Below the pieces are notes generated by a model that saw nothing but the letters and a program-made list of their open reading frames with translations, made no database searches and was not told where the DNA came from. From assembly GCA_003024175.1 (NCBI GenBank), contig MDYQ01000329.1:1-20907 (forward strand): 20,907 nt of DNA, given 5' to 3'. Origin of the DNA: Planoprotostelium fungivorum (Eukaryota > Evosea > Variosea > Cavosteliida > Cavosteliaceae). Both the position numbers and the translations under genes were made by a program. Every line of letters starts with the position of its first letter. Position 1 is the first letter of the stretch. Positions 8,195 through 18,529 of the stretch are shown here, piece after piece.

Positions 8195-10878
8195 ATGGCA
8201 GAAACGAAAGAACAGAGGAAAGGAATCTTCATACAGAATCTACCACCTACAGTAACTAAGGAAGAGGTGATGGATTATCTCATGTAATCAATCGATGATG
8301 AGACGACAGATCGATGCCATATTCGGTGATATCGGTCCGCTGCGTAGGACCACGGTTTTGACGAAGAAGGGTGATGCATCTTTAGACGTTCACCGTTGAC
8401 ATTATGTGATCAGGTTCTTCCCAATGCAATGGACAAGCCATCGTTCACTAGTGAGCCCATTGCATCACATCTTTATCCTCACCTTTACAAGTTCTTTGGA
8501 ATCAGATGCAGCGGAAGCCATCAAGAAGTTGGACAAGACAAAATTCCCAGGAGCAGAGAAGCTTCTCCGAGTATCCAAAGCAAAGCCGAAGATCCAAAAG
8601 GAGAAGGAAACAGAAGGAGAAGAGAAGGTGGAAGAGAAGAAAATTCCCAGGTGATAGACATGAGAAGAGAGGGAGAATAACGACCAGAGCAGAGCAGACA
8701 GTGACGAGTTAGCCAAGAGCCAACAGGGAAGATTGATCATTCGAAATCTGAGCTGGAAGGTGAGAAGGAGAAGATGAGATGATGTTGACGATGGGAAGGT
8801 GACAGAAGAGGCATTGAAGAAAGAGATGGAGAAGATAGGACCTCTGGCAAAGATTGACATTCCCAAGTTGGCCGACGGGAAGATGAGAGGATTTGGATTC
8901 ATTCGATTCAAGGATAAGAACCACGCGAAGAAGGTGAGGGAGAGGGGAGACTGAAGACTGAAGAGAGCAGGCCATCGAGACGAAGAACGGTCTTCAGTTG
9001 ATGGGCAGACCCATCGCTGTCGATTGGGCTATTCCAAAGAATCAATACGGTGAGTATACTACCTTGTCGTGGTAATGATGTTTTGTAGAACAAATACAGA
9101 ACCCTCAGAATCAAGAAGTTGAGGAAGAAGATGAAGAGGAAGAAGAAGAGGAAGATGAAGATGAAGAGGAAGAAGAAGAGGAAGAAGAAGAAGAGGAAGA
9201 AGAAGAGGAAGAAGAAGAAGAGGAAGAAGAAACAAAGAAAGGTGAGGAGAGAGGGAGAGAAGAGGATTGAAAGAAGAGAAGGGAAGAAAGGAAAGGAGAG
9301 AAACGAAGAAGAAGACGGAAGATGTGCCTTCCTCTCCAATCTATCCATCGACACAGAGAGAAGAAACATCATCCAGAGGTGATCCAATTGCACCCACAGA
9401 GACTGAACATTTCAGATTCAAAGAATACGGAGAGATCGACAAAGTGTACATAGTGAAAGACAAAGTGACCAACACGAACAAGGGCTCGGCCTTCTTGTAC
9501 TACAAGTCCAAAGAGTCCGTAGACAACCTCATGATGGAGGTGACAGTAGAGAGAGGAGAAGAGAGACTGACGGAGACAGATCGAGAGGTACCACTTGGGG
9601 CAGGTTGTAGATCAGACTGTTCTCTTAGACTCCCCCATCATCATCGATGGAAAGAACGTCAAGATCTCCAGATATTCCAATGTAGACGAGAAGAAGGTGA
9701 GAGGGAGAACGTCGTAACGTTGACCACAAATGTTGACGAGAGATACAGAAGACGGCAAACCAAGGAGATAAGAGGAACAGATACTTGGCAGACGAAGGTT
9801 TCATCGCTCAGAACTCGAAATCAGCCGTTGGTGTCTCTGCTGCCGATCTGGGTGAGATTCACCTTCCATTCTCTCTTTCTTATTTACTGTCACGATCGTT
9901 TGAGCTGAAGAGTGGATAGCGAAGAGGAAGGCCATTCTAAAGGAGACGAAAGAGAAGCTGAAGAGCAGTACCTTCTATTACATATCGCAGACCAGGTGAG
10001 AGGAGAGGGAGGAGAGAGAATGAACGGAACAGACTCATGATATCCAACATCCCCTTGGAGTTGACGGACAAAGAGCTCAAGGCTCTGATGAAAGAACATT
10101 CGAGCTCCCACTTCAAGCAGGTGAGTCGAATGAGACGAGCGAAGCTGATAGATTCAGGTCAAAATCGTCAGAGATGAATACAGGAACAGCAGGGGCTTCG
10201 GTTACATCGAGCACAATACACACGAAGAAGCGATGAGCACCTTGAAGGCCCTGAACAATCATCCGAAGGTGAAGAGAGGAGACGATGGAAGGGAGAATGA
10301 AGAGGACAGGTGTTTCTGAAGAACAGGAGACCGATCGTGTCGTTTGCCGTGGAGAATGCAAAGAAGGTCCTGCAGAGTCAGCAGAGGAAGGAAGGACAGA
10401 AGAGGAAGCTGGAGGAGAAGAAAGAGGAGACGAAAGAGGAGAAGAGCATCAAGATCAAGACAAAGAAGGGACTCAACGCACAGTCGAAGGACATGCTGCA
10501 GCAGAACAAGGACCTCTTAGAGAAGGGTTCGAAGTTGAAGGGTGTGTGTATAGGTCGTCTATCGATTGATCTCCTGCAGTGGAAGGTAACAACAAGAAAC
10601 GAAAGAGAGAGCAAGGAGGAGAGAAGGAAGAGAAGGAAGGAAAAGAGAAGAGAGAGAAGGAAGGAAAAGAGAAGAGAGAGAAGGAAGGAAAAGAGAAGAG
10701 AGAGAAGAGGGAAGAGAAGAAGAGACAAGGGAAAGAGAAGAGAGGAGAGAAGAGGAAGGAGAAGGAAGAAGGGAGAGAGAAGAAGAAGCAGAAGAGACAA
10801 GCCAACGGAGGGAAAGTGGAGGAGAGCATCGTCAAGCAGATGAAGAGAGGAACGCAGAGTCTGGACGAATGGGCGTAA
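8195..10878 (+). CDS. RBM28: RBM28/Nop4-type nucleolar protein with four RRMs
   Basis: Seventeen exons: 8195..8266, 8310..8370, 8414..8450, 8492..8650, 8702..8759, 8799..8933, 8971..9049, 9089..9241, 9315..9378, 9416..9539, 9580..9696, 9749..9851, 9920..9995, 10033..10120, 10158..10268, 10310..10541 and 10580..10878; 655 aa (yeast Nop4 about 685, human RBM28 759). Members act in nucleolar 60S ribosome biogenesis. RRM1 starts GIFIQNLPPT; RRM2 runs RLIIRNLSWK to MRGFGFIRF and the diagnostic PIAVDWAIPKNQY; a 37-residue acidic tract follows; RRM3 has CAFLSNLSID and KGSAFLYYKS. Next comes the family linker RYLADEGFIAQNS...GVSAADLAKR, then RRM4 (LMISNIPLEL, RGFGYIEHN) and PIVSFAVENAKK. The C-terminus is Lys/Arg/Glu-rich and ends SLDEWA. 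The exon 9 acceptor (9314) is the least certain. All 16 introns start GTG. Confidence 0.94.
9121..9231 (+). repeat. GAA/GAG purine tract encoding 37 consecutive acidic residues
   Basis: Thirty-seven codons of GAA, GAG and GAT give 34 Glu and 3 Asp between RRM2 and RRM3 of the RBM28 protein. The tract stays in frame with both flanking splice junctions, which argues that it is translated. Human RBM28 has a shorter acidic linker at the same place. Confidence 0.9.
10633..10704 (+). repeat. Three perfect 24-bp tandem repeats in the last RBM28 exon
   Basis: The unit aaggaaggaaaagagaagag+agag occurs at 10633, 10657 and 10681 without a mismatch, encoding the octapeptide KEGKEKRE three times. It lies in a longer A/G-only stretch (about 10600-10800) encoding a charged Lys/Arg/Glu tail. 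Perfect identity implies recent expansion. Confidence 0.92.
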
Positions 10879-10939
10879 TAGATCCACGTCACGATGATGA
10901 TGATGTTCTCATGTCTAAATACACAAGCTCCATCTATTC

Positions 10940-11735
10940 TCATCGATGTGTTCTCTTTCCACTGGGAGAGAATACGTCTGATTCCAACCTCCTCTTCTTG
11001 TTGATGATCACATTGGATGCGGTTAACTGCTGGCTCTTACCGTTCCTCCACTCATCGTATCCCACAGCAGAGGCATATCCGGCATCGAAAACTATTGAAA
11101 GTGAGAACCTTCGATCCATTCTGATCTCCCTCACTCTTCTTCTCGTGCACAGTCAACTTCCGTCTAAATTCGTGGAGGTCTACGTTCCTCATGTTCTGAC
11201 TCTTGATGAGGATCTCTTGGTATCTCTCTCGCAATGCATTCTGCTGCAGTTCTAATAGACTCGTACACTCGTTCGCAGGGACACTGCATCGAATCAGTCG
11301 AGAGGATGATGAATGGTGATTCACTCACAATGGAAAGATCTGTCTGGGTAGGGTGTAGAAATAAGGAGTCAACACTCCAAGAGGAACAGAGACGGGATCG
11401 GTTCTGAGATTTCCCATGAACTTTGCCGTGCAGGCCTTGGGTAGAGCCATCGTGGAGTGTGAACTTCGGCATAATTCTTTGCTCAGCCACAGTGGTAGTT
11501 CTACTTGTGAGCCTGCTGGCAGCTGGAATGATTCAATAAGACATCATGGCGGGATTCAGAATCACGTCTTCTTCGGCCAATCCAGGATCTAAATAGCCCA
11601 GGTGATACCCGATGTTCTTGAAGGTGATAGGTACCTTCTGCTCAGATGATGAGATGTGAACTGGTGAAATGTGATCAAATTCACCTCTTCTTCAGACATG
11701 ATGGATTCGATGGAATAGTAGTCATCGCCTTGCAT
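10940..11735 (-). CDS. PSF3: DNA replication complex GINS subunit PSF3
   Basis: Five exons: 11735..11685, 11637..11566, 11522..11329, 11283..11135 and 11091..10940; introns 47, 43, 45 and 43 nt with phases that agree; 205 aa, matching the family (human GINS3 216). The N-terminus DDYYSIESIMSEEEKVPITF is the PSF3 B-domain start, followed by LPAGSQVELPLWLSKEL, then LTPYFYTLPRQIFP, a helical A-domain segment, and the diagnostic C-terminal EWRNGKSQQLTASN ending in basic KKRR. GINS joins CDC45 and MCM2-7 to form the CMG replicative helicase. A canonical E2F site lies about 42 bp upstream of the ATG. The gene is tail-to-tail with RBM28 (61 bp apart) and follows MOK on the same strand. Confidence 0.93.
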
Positions 11736-11775
11736 TGCGATGGATGATGATGTCGTTCAAACGACTTGAAAACAA

Positions 11776-11786
11776 TTTTGGCGCGC
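11776..11786. promoter_or_regulatory. E2F/DP binding site upstream of PSF3
   Basis: TTTTGGCGCGC contains an exact match to the E2F consensus TTTSSCGC (11777..11784). It lies about 42 bp upstream of the PSF3 start codon, within the 255-bp spacer to the MOK gene. GINS genes are E2F targets in animals and plants, so position and target agree. Confidence 0.65.
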
Positions 11787-11990
11787 AGCACCATCTACAA
11801 ACATTCCGTGAAGGGGAATACCGTTCACTATCGACAAGAGCATTTATTATGCACTCTATTGGACTTGACCAAGAGAATATCACAGAAAAGCATAAAGGTC
11901 GAGTTTCCTCGGCTCCATCCAATGAACTCAAAAACATACAGACCGCGATCTTTACCCTCTCAGACCTTCTCAATGTTCAGCCAAATGCAA

Positions 11991-13270
11991 TCACGAGTGA
12001 CGCTCACCTATTGGGGGAAGATTTATATTCTCAGACGGTTTCGTCAGCTGAGGCAGTGTTAACTGCTCCTTCTCCTGCGTCGAATGAGTGAAAGCCGAAC
12101 GTCTGCACACTCTGACCGGCTTCCGTCCATTCAATTCTACTGGCAACTTGCTGCTGTCGCTCTGATCGATGCGTCGAAGAGTCACTGTGGCGTCGTCCGG
12201 CCCTCTTGGACTGGGCTCCTCGCCAGCATTCGAGTTCCTCGCTCGTTTCTCTGCTTCTCTCAGATCTTTGAAGTACGGATGCTTCAGTGCCGTTCGGGAG
12301 GACAACCGTTCGTCAGGATTGTAAGCCAATAATTTCTTGAGGAGATCCAGACAGTCCGCGCTGGCGTTCGGCAGGAGCTTATCGATCCCCGTCCCCACTT
12401 TGGGAGGAAAATTGAAGTTCATGTGAGTGGATCGTCGTCGCATCTTGTTCAAAACTTCGGTGGGAGGGGTACCGATGATGTTGTGGATCCTCTGGATCTG
12501 GTCTAGTTCGTTCGTCCCGGGAAAGAGTGGATAGAGACTGAGGACCTCGAACATGACGCAGCCCACACCCCACATGTCCATCTTGTGCGTGTAATATCCG
12601 TCCGTCAGGAGGCATTCGGGAGCTCTGTACCACCTCGTAGAGATGTATTCCGTGAACGGCTGTTTCGATTTAATTCCTCGACAGGAGCCTAAATCGGCCA
12701 GCTTGAGTGTGTCTTGCGTGAGCAGTAGCTGGAGGACGTCAGGTGGTGGACGATGGGGAGCGCTTCACGTTTTCGGGTTTGATGTCACGGTGAAAGATAC
12801 CGTTTCGATGCATGTGATCGATCGCCTTCAATAGTTGGTACATGTAACTCTTGACTTTGGATTCCTGAAGATAAGTCTTCCTCCCTCGGATCAACTCGTA
12901 AATGTTCATATCCATCAGCTCGAATACCAAAGCGAGACGTCCAGTGGGCTTATCACTGATGGTCCCAAATTAGCATCTACTCAGCTGACGGTGGGAGAGG
13001 GCATACGAATCGTCTACTCACAATACGACGTCCAAGAGTTTAACGATACAAGGATGAGGTGCTAATCGGCGGAGAGCTTGTATCTCACGGATGCTATTCA
13101 CTTGCTCCTGCGTCTCGAAGTGTGTCTTCATTCTCTTGATGGCGACCTGCTTGTTGGTCTTGATGACAACAGCCTTCACCACCTCTGAGAAAGTGCCTTC
13201 TCCCTTCTTCGAGATGAGCTTGTATTCTGTGTCCTGTGAGAACGGTCCTCTTCAATGACTTACTATGCAT
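11991..13270 (-). CDS. MOK: MOK (RAGE-1) family ciliary MAP kinase-like protein kinase
   Basis: Four exons: 13270..13264 (7 nt), 13226..13022, 12955..12769 and 12728..11991; introns 37, 66 and 40 nt; 378 aa. Joining exons 1 and 2 gives MHKYKLISKKGEGTFSEV, collinear with the MOK N-terminus. The kinase domain (about 4-290) has the Gly loop GEGTFSEV, ATP lysine in VAIKRM, the MOK hallmark FELMDMNIYELIRG, catalytic HRDIKPEN, activation-loop TEY in FTEYISTRWYRAPECLL, and NELDQIQRIHNIIGTP. The metal-binding DFG is DLG (ADLGS). The 90-residue tail is polar. MOK, with MAK and ICK, belongs to the RCK kinases that control cilium length and intraflagellar transport, which suggests a flagellate stage. 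The tiny first exon rests on frame and motif agreement. A TATA-like box lies 63 bp upstream. Confidence 0.92.
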
Positions 13271-13659
13271 CGCTCTGAGACAGCAACACTATCCGGATCG
13301 CCCGTAGTTGAATGTCCTTTCGAATTTCGGGCTATAAATAGTTGGCTCTTTCGCCTTTCAGACAATTCCCAGCCCCGTTGTAAATTTATCAATCAACGTG
13401 ACGCCAGAGAGATGGAGATTAATATAGACCACAAAGATCAGTGCTGCGTCGTACTGTGTAGGCTGTGGTGATCAACTCTCTGATCGATTGTGTGCCGCGT
13501 CTTGGAATGTGTTCAGACAAAAGTGTGGAATTGACGCCACTTGGAGGGAACGCGTACCTTCAGAGGTGATAAAACAAGAAAACTGCTCTTAAAAAAAGGA
13601 AATCTCGATTTGTTGTAGATTCGTCGTCGAGCACAGATGGATCGTGTGTATCCTCGATC
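13271..13659. promoter_or_regulatory. Head-to-head spacer of MOK and the WD40 gene, with TATA-like box
   Basis: This 389-bp gap holds TATAAATA at 13333..13340, reading TATTTATA toward MOK, 63 bp upstream of its ATG, so it could drive MOK. No comparable element is obvious near the WD40 start. The rest shows no coding exon, repeat or RNA structure that I can support. Confidence 0.4.
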
Positions 13660-15545
13660 ATGTATGGAAGAGAGAGAGGATTTCAACTGATACACTCTGT
13701 TGGCAGAGGTCAGTCAAATCACAGACGACACGAAGGACAAGTCTGCGATTCCCTCATTCCACTCTTGGCAACGGAACAGACCATCTTCAGCAGGGATATA
13801 GCCGGGAATATTATCACCGACGACAGGGGATGCATCTTTTGTTACAAGACGAGCCCGAGGGGTACCTCTGTGGCTATGAGCATGGGCGATGTCATTCAAG
13901 TGTTGGATGGAAAGACAAAGAAACCGAGACATCTCTTGAGAGGACATCAAGAGATCGTTACGTCTATCGCGTGGCTCTTACCGAAAGAAAATGCCGAACA
14001 GCCAGCGGAGGACACCTTCTTTTCCAGTTCTCTAGACAAGACGATCAAGTTGTGGAAAGGTGACACCTGCATCGCCACTCTGAGAGATCATCAAGGTGAG
14101 CATTTTCTTCGCGTTGTATGATTGACACGAACAGATTGGATTCGATGTCTCAGCGTGAATGAAGGAAACGACACTCTCGTATCCGGTTGTGTATCCTCCA
14201 TGATTGTTGGTTGGGATGTAGAAACTCTACGACCCAAATTCAAGCTCGCAGGAGCTCACAAGTCAGAGGTGAGTCGATGAATCATTTCATCACTGAGAGA
14301 TGAAGGTCTATCCCATGTTGAACACCATCAACTCGATGAGCTTCATGCCGGGTACCTCTAACGTCGTGGTCAGTGGAACGAAAGATGGAACGATCAAGTT
14401 GTGGGACATGTGAGTCATCCGATGATGTTGAGAAGACGAAATGTTGTTGAAGAGACGATGAGTTGTTGATTCGAGTACAGAAGAGGGAAACCAGTGGAGA
14501 TGCTGAGAGTGAGGTGCCACAAGAACAGATTAAATTCAGCCGTATTCAACTCGGGTGGAGACAACATCCTGACTTCCGGTAGAGATCACGCCGTGAGGTG
14601 TGTACAGATGCACGTACGATGACACAGAGTAATGTGAAACAGATTGTGGGACGTTAGGAAGTTGAACGAGACCAAGGGAGAAGAAGTGGGAGAGGCACTG
14701 AGAGAGTTCACGCAGCACAAATGCGAGGGATACAACATCAACAGCAGTTTCTACAACCAAGACAGACACATCGTGACGGGATCGGAGGATCACCAAGTGT
14801 ACATATATGACATCGCCTCCGGCTCTCTCGTCAACCGCCTGAAAGGTCACCGCTCGATCGTTCACATTGTAGACACCTGTGATCATCATCCCCTCTCCAT
14901 CTCTTCTTCCAGCATCGATAAGGTACTCCTCTCATTTCTCTCAACTTTCGTCTTCCTTTTCTCACACGAAATTGAATGTTCCATCAGCCGACTGTTCTTC
15001 TGTGGTCTCCCAGTCTGTCTCATCAGGTTGAGGAGACAAAGGTGAGTCGAATCATCGAGTGAGAGAATGACAGTGGAAGGTGGAGTGCACGGTGGAAGAC
15101 ACCTACAGGGAGAGGCAGATAAGCATCGTAGAGAACCTCATCAGGAGGTGAGAGTGAGAGAGGCGATGGAGTTAACGGAGTCAGGCACGGAGACGAAGTG
15201 TTTCGAGTGTTTCACAAGTACAATTTCACCTTCAGTATGCCATCTGATTGGAATGCGTTCCTGACAAATGTGAGGTCATCTTGTTGATGTGATGGGATGT
15301 GGTCATCAGAGACGATGATGAAATGATGAAGGATGACATCTGATGTGATGTGACAGATTCAAACGATTGGAGGTGATTCATCCGTCGATGTACTGAGGAT
15401 GGTGAGAGGAGATAGTCTGAAGAGGAGAACTGAGAGGAGATAGGTGGCCGAAGTGACGTCAGATTTCTCTCGGAGTATGGAAGAACTGAGCGAAGAGGAA
15501 CTCGCAGAGATGGATGAATCGTCTGAAATGGAGCAGACCGATTAG
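13660..15545 (+). CDS. WD40-repeat protein with WDxR motifs (candidate DDB1-CUL4 associated factor)
   Basis: Ten exons: 13660..14095, 14135..14268, 14306..14409, 14481..14597, 14643..14922, 14988..15041, 15074..15147, 15185..15269, 15357..15401 and 15444..15545; 476 aa. At least five clear WD repeats are visible, with ends KTIKLWKG, MIVGWDVETL, GTIKLWDIRRG, HAVRLWDVRKL, QVYIYDIASG and a final TVLLWSP, consistent with one seven-bladed propeller (about 25-370). Two repeats end WDIR and WDVR, the WDxR (DWD) motif many DDB1-binding substrate receptors carry. The roughly 100-residue tail is charged, includes RVFHKYNFTFSMPSDW, and ends in an acidic Glu-rich segment. I cannot assign an orthologue. 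The start is the first ATG of a long open exon; an upstream non-coding exon is possible. The gene ends 60 bp from the convergent USP7-like stop. The intron at 15042..15073 is only 32 nt. Confidence 0.85.
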
Positions 15546-15605
15546 CCTGTACTTTTAAAGAATCAACCTTGTCTTTCAGCTCTCATGTGTGGAAATGATG
15601 AAGAG

Positions 15606-18529
15606 TCAATCTTTGATCTTTATGGACCGATCAGGTCTCCTCTGAAGGTGAGGTGTGTTGTTGGCAGAATGTCCCGGTGTCGTTGATGGTGTTCCCTCTC
15701 GGCTCATCTCTGCCACTCTCCCCGCTGCCTTCTCCTTCTCTTCCATCCTGTCTCTCTCACCCTCTCTTCTCTTCTCCTTTCTCTCACCTCATTGCTACTA
15801 GCACCGTACCGTGGTGGATCTCGTCGTTCACTTCAGCTTCGTATTCCTTCTTTGTCACTTGTGTCATCCCCTTCTCCTATTCATATTTCATCCAAAGAGA
15901 TAAAAAGAAGTGGAGTGAGGAGAAATGAAGAGAAAAGAGAGAGTAGAATCTAGAAGAGAGATACGATCACCACCTTGTAGAGTATCCATTGGGACATGTC
16001 CATGGTACAATCCTTGCAGTGATACTCCAGTGTATATACATCGATGAATCCAACGCTCGCCCAACTGATCGTCTCGTCAGAAGAATCGAATGGAGAGGTT
16101 CACCTGAAGAGATCTCTGTCAAAGGATTTGATGAACACGAGACGGAGGTGAGGTGGTGGCACACGAGGGGTGGGGGAGAGATCGAGATCATCGAGGAAGA
16201 AGGAGAGGGAAGAGGAGGAGAGATGAGAGAGCGGCTCTTCTTCCTCGAGAGGATCCAACGGCTTCATCCTTCCGTTCCATTCGGTCATCCAGTACCTCTG
16301 CCTCTTCACGTCGATCCCTGTCCTCCTGAACATCTCCTCCTTCATGTCCTTCACGTTCCCTCCCCTCTTCATCTTCACCACCCTCTCCTCTCCCATCTTC
16401 CCCCACGGTAGTCCTTCGTTCAACTCACAAGATCCCCCCACGTCTTCCTTCCTCATCACCTGTCCCTCTCAGTTCTCATCCTCTTTCCCTCTCACCTTGA
16501 TGCGTATGTACAGTCTCGCTTCGTTTCTCCTCTGGTTCTCCAAGAGCTCCCTCTTCTTCTCCTCTTTGAACCTCTCGTTGATGTGGGTGGGAATCATCTC
16601 CCTCGTCAGCCCCTGCAACATCTCCCTCACTGCATCTCTCCGGATGTACATCAACATGTCTTTCACGTCAATTCTCTTCCCCTCCTTCTCCCTCACATGC
16701 GCTGTACACTTTGCTCGTGTTTCTCTCTTTGCTCCCCCACAGTTTCCACCCGTCTTGTGATTCTCCATAGTTGCCTTCCACGGCTTCCTCTGTGGATGCC
16801 TCTGACACTCGATCGTCGTCGAATTTGTACCACGTCTCTTCTTCGTGAGGTCTGAGATAAATGTAATAATGACCTCCAAACACATTTCCTCCGTGCACGA
16901 TGACTCTGCTGATGTCACTTTTTCTCTCTCCTCTCTCCTCACCCGTGCAACTGATATTCCACGTTCATCTCCTCTGATTCATCTGACATGAACGGTCTCA
17001 TATCTAACTCCATCCCAAACGTGTATCGATCGTTCAACTGTTCTCGTTAATCGATGTTCTGTGGAATCATCTCGATCGTCATCAACGATGTTACCTTGTA
17101 CATGGTGTCTCCCTCACAATCGTATTCGAATCTCTTCAGTTGAAGATAGAGAACCGGTGGTAATGAATGGAAATAACATCCTGTGCTCATCAGCTCAAAG
17201 AATCACGAGATGTAGAACCGAGACAGAATGAAGAAGACACCTTTCTTTGCGGTCTGTAGACCGAACCCCTGTGCGTCATACTTGTTATCACCATCCATGA
17301 TCTCCACTCTCGTGTAATCTCTCAGTGATTCCTCCACGCTAGACAATCCCTTCACGCTCAACGACAGATCTATCTCCCTCAGATTTCAATCTCCCTCCAC
17401 TCACCGTAGAATTTCTCCTCCCTCTTGGACGTGTAATCCACCTCAGTGCATTGAATGAAGTTGATCAACTTCCCCGTGAACAGTCTCTCGATGGCACCCT
17501 CTGCCTCCGTTCCCTTCATCTTCGACTCCAACTTGTCACACAAGATTCGATTCATCTCCTTCTCTCTTCAGTCTCCCCTCCTCTGTCCCACTCACTTGAA
17601 TGTCGTGCTGGATGTAGAGATCCTGTGACGTCCAACCGAAGGACTGCGTGAGTTCTCTCGTGGAGACGTGGTCGTCGTTGTGTTCGAGTGAATAGAAGAT
17701 ACGCTGTAAGGCCAGACCGATCGATTGCGATGCATCTTCTTCTTCCGTCGTGGGCAGTTGGTAGACGCTCCTGCTCTCTCTCAGTTTCCTCTCATCAGAC
17801 GGATCTACCTTCTGAATTGAGAGAGCATGTACAGGGATTGTAAGAGGGAGTTGAGATAACAGGTAGCTCCTTGGTTCACTAGACCCACGAACCCGTTGAC
17901 CTGATGGAGGATGAGCGCGAGATCGTGATGACGACACATGTTCTTCACCTTGGGAGAGGTTCTGTATCGGTGATCGAGCGTCTGTTGTTTGTCTCCACTG
18001 ATGGTGCGGATGTTCAACTTGATGTGCATGGAACCTCTCAGTAAGAAGCCGTTCGCTTCGGTCATGTCTTCGAGATAGGACATCTTACCAAATCCCCTCT
18101 CATCGTCTTCGGAGCTGAATCTGTATTCTCCTTCTGTTCTCGTCAATCTCATCTTGTCAAGTGTGTTCATGGTACCTCTCTCGATGCCTTGCTGGACGTC
18201 TATGTGATTGACTAGAGATACTTTGAAATACGTCTCCGGTGGAGGGGTGTCGATGATCATGTCATCCTCTCTCGGGGTCAGAGCTCTGATGTAGATTGAT
18301 ACATGTTGATCGACGTAACTTCCAGAGGGATACAACAACAATTGCCTGTCGATAACTTTTGAGATGATTGAAGACAACCATATCGTGTGATTCACCAGCG
18401 ATGATTGGCTAACGTAAATTCAGGGCTGATGACGAGGTCATCTCCTCTTCTAACCAGCTCTCTGAAATCCTCGATGATCCACGTGTGTTCTTCTCCCGAG
18501 GGACCCTCTCCCCAAGGTTCCTCCTCCAT
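15606..18529 (-). CDS. USP7: USP7/HAUSP-like ubiquitin carboxyl-terminal hydrolase, C-terminally short
   Basis: Thirteen exons: 18529..18396, 18345..17809, 17770..17596, 17558..17405, 17369..17241, 17180..17095, 17037..16943, 16905..16697, 16659..16496, 16459..16104, 16064..15974, 15876..15788 and 15747..15606; 786 aa. Domains: MATH/TRAF (about 15-185, HTWIIEDFRELV and HRWQLLLYPSGSY); USP catalytic core with Cys box GFVGLVNQGATCYLNSLLQS (C207), SFGWTSQDLYIQHDIQ, LPPVLYLQLKRFEYD, His box GGNVFGGHYYIYL (H449) and FDDDRV (D466); then YMLMYIRRDA and the first UBL-type domains. C-to-H and H-to-D spacings equal human USP7. Human USP7 has 1102 aa; this protein stops near the end of UBL2 and lacks UBL3-5 and the activating tail. 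The last exon is a prediction. An in-frame upstream exon with ATG at 18680 could extend the N-terminus by 36 residues. Confidence 0.92.

Noticed and set aside
8908-9393. 161-aa minus-strand ORF rich in Phe and Leu, looking like a membrane protein
   Set aside because: It is the reverse complement of the GAA/GAG tract coding the acidic linker of RBM28.
10378-10943. Hydrophobic minus-strand ORFs opposite the RBM28 tail
   Set aside because: They are antisense shadows of the A/G-only sequence that encodes the Lys/Arg/Glu tail.
15606-15788. Alternative USP7-like last exon using the acceptor before AGGAGACC (147-nt intron), ending soon after at TAA
   Set aside because: The 40-nt intron with acceptor at 15748 fits the genome's intron size and leaves a longer open exon; kept only as an alternative.
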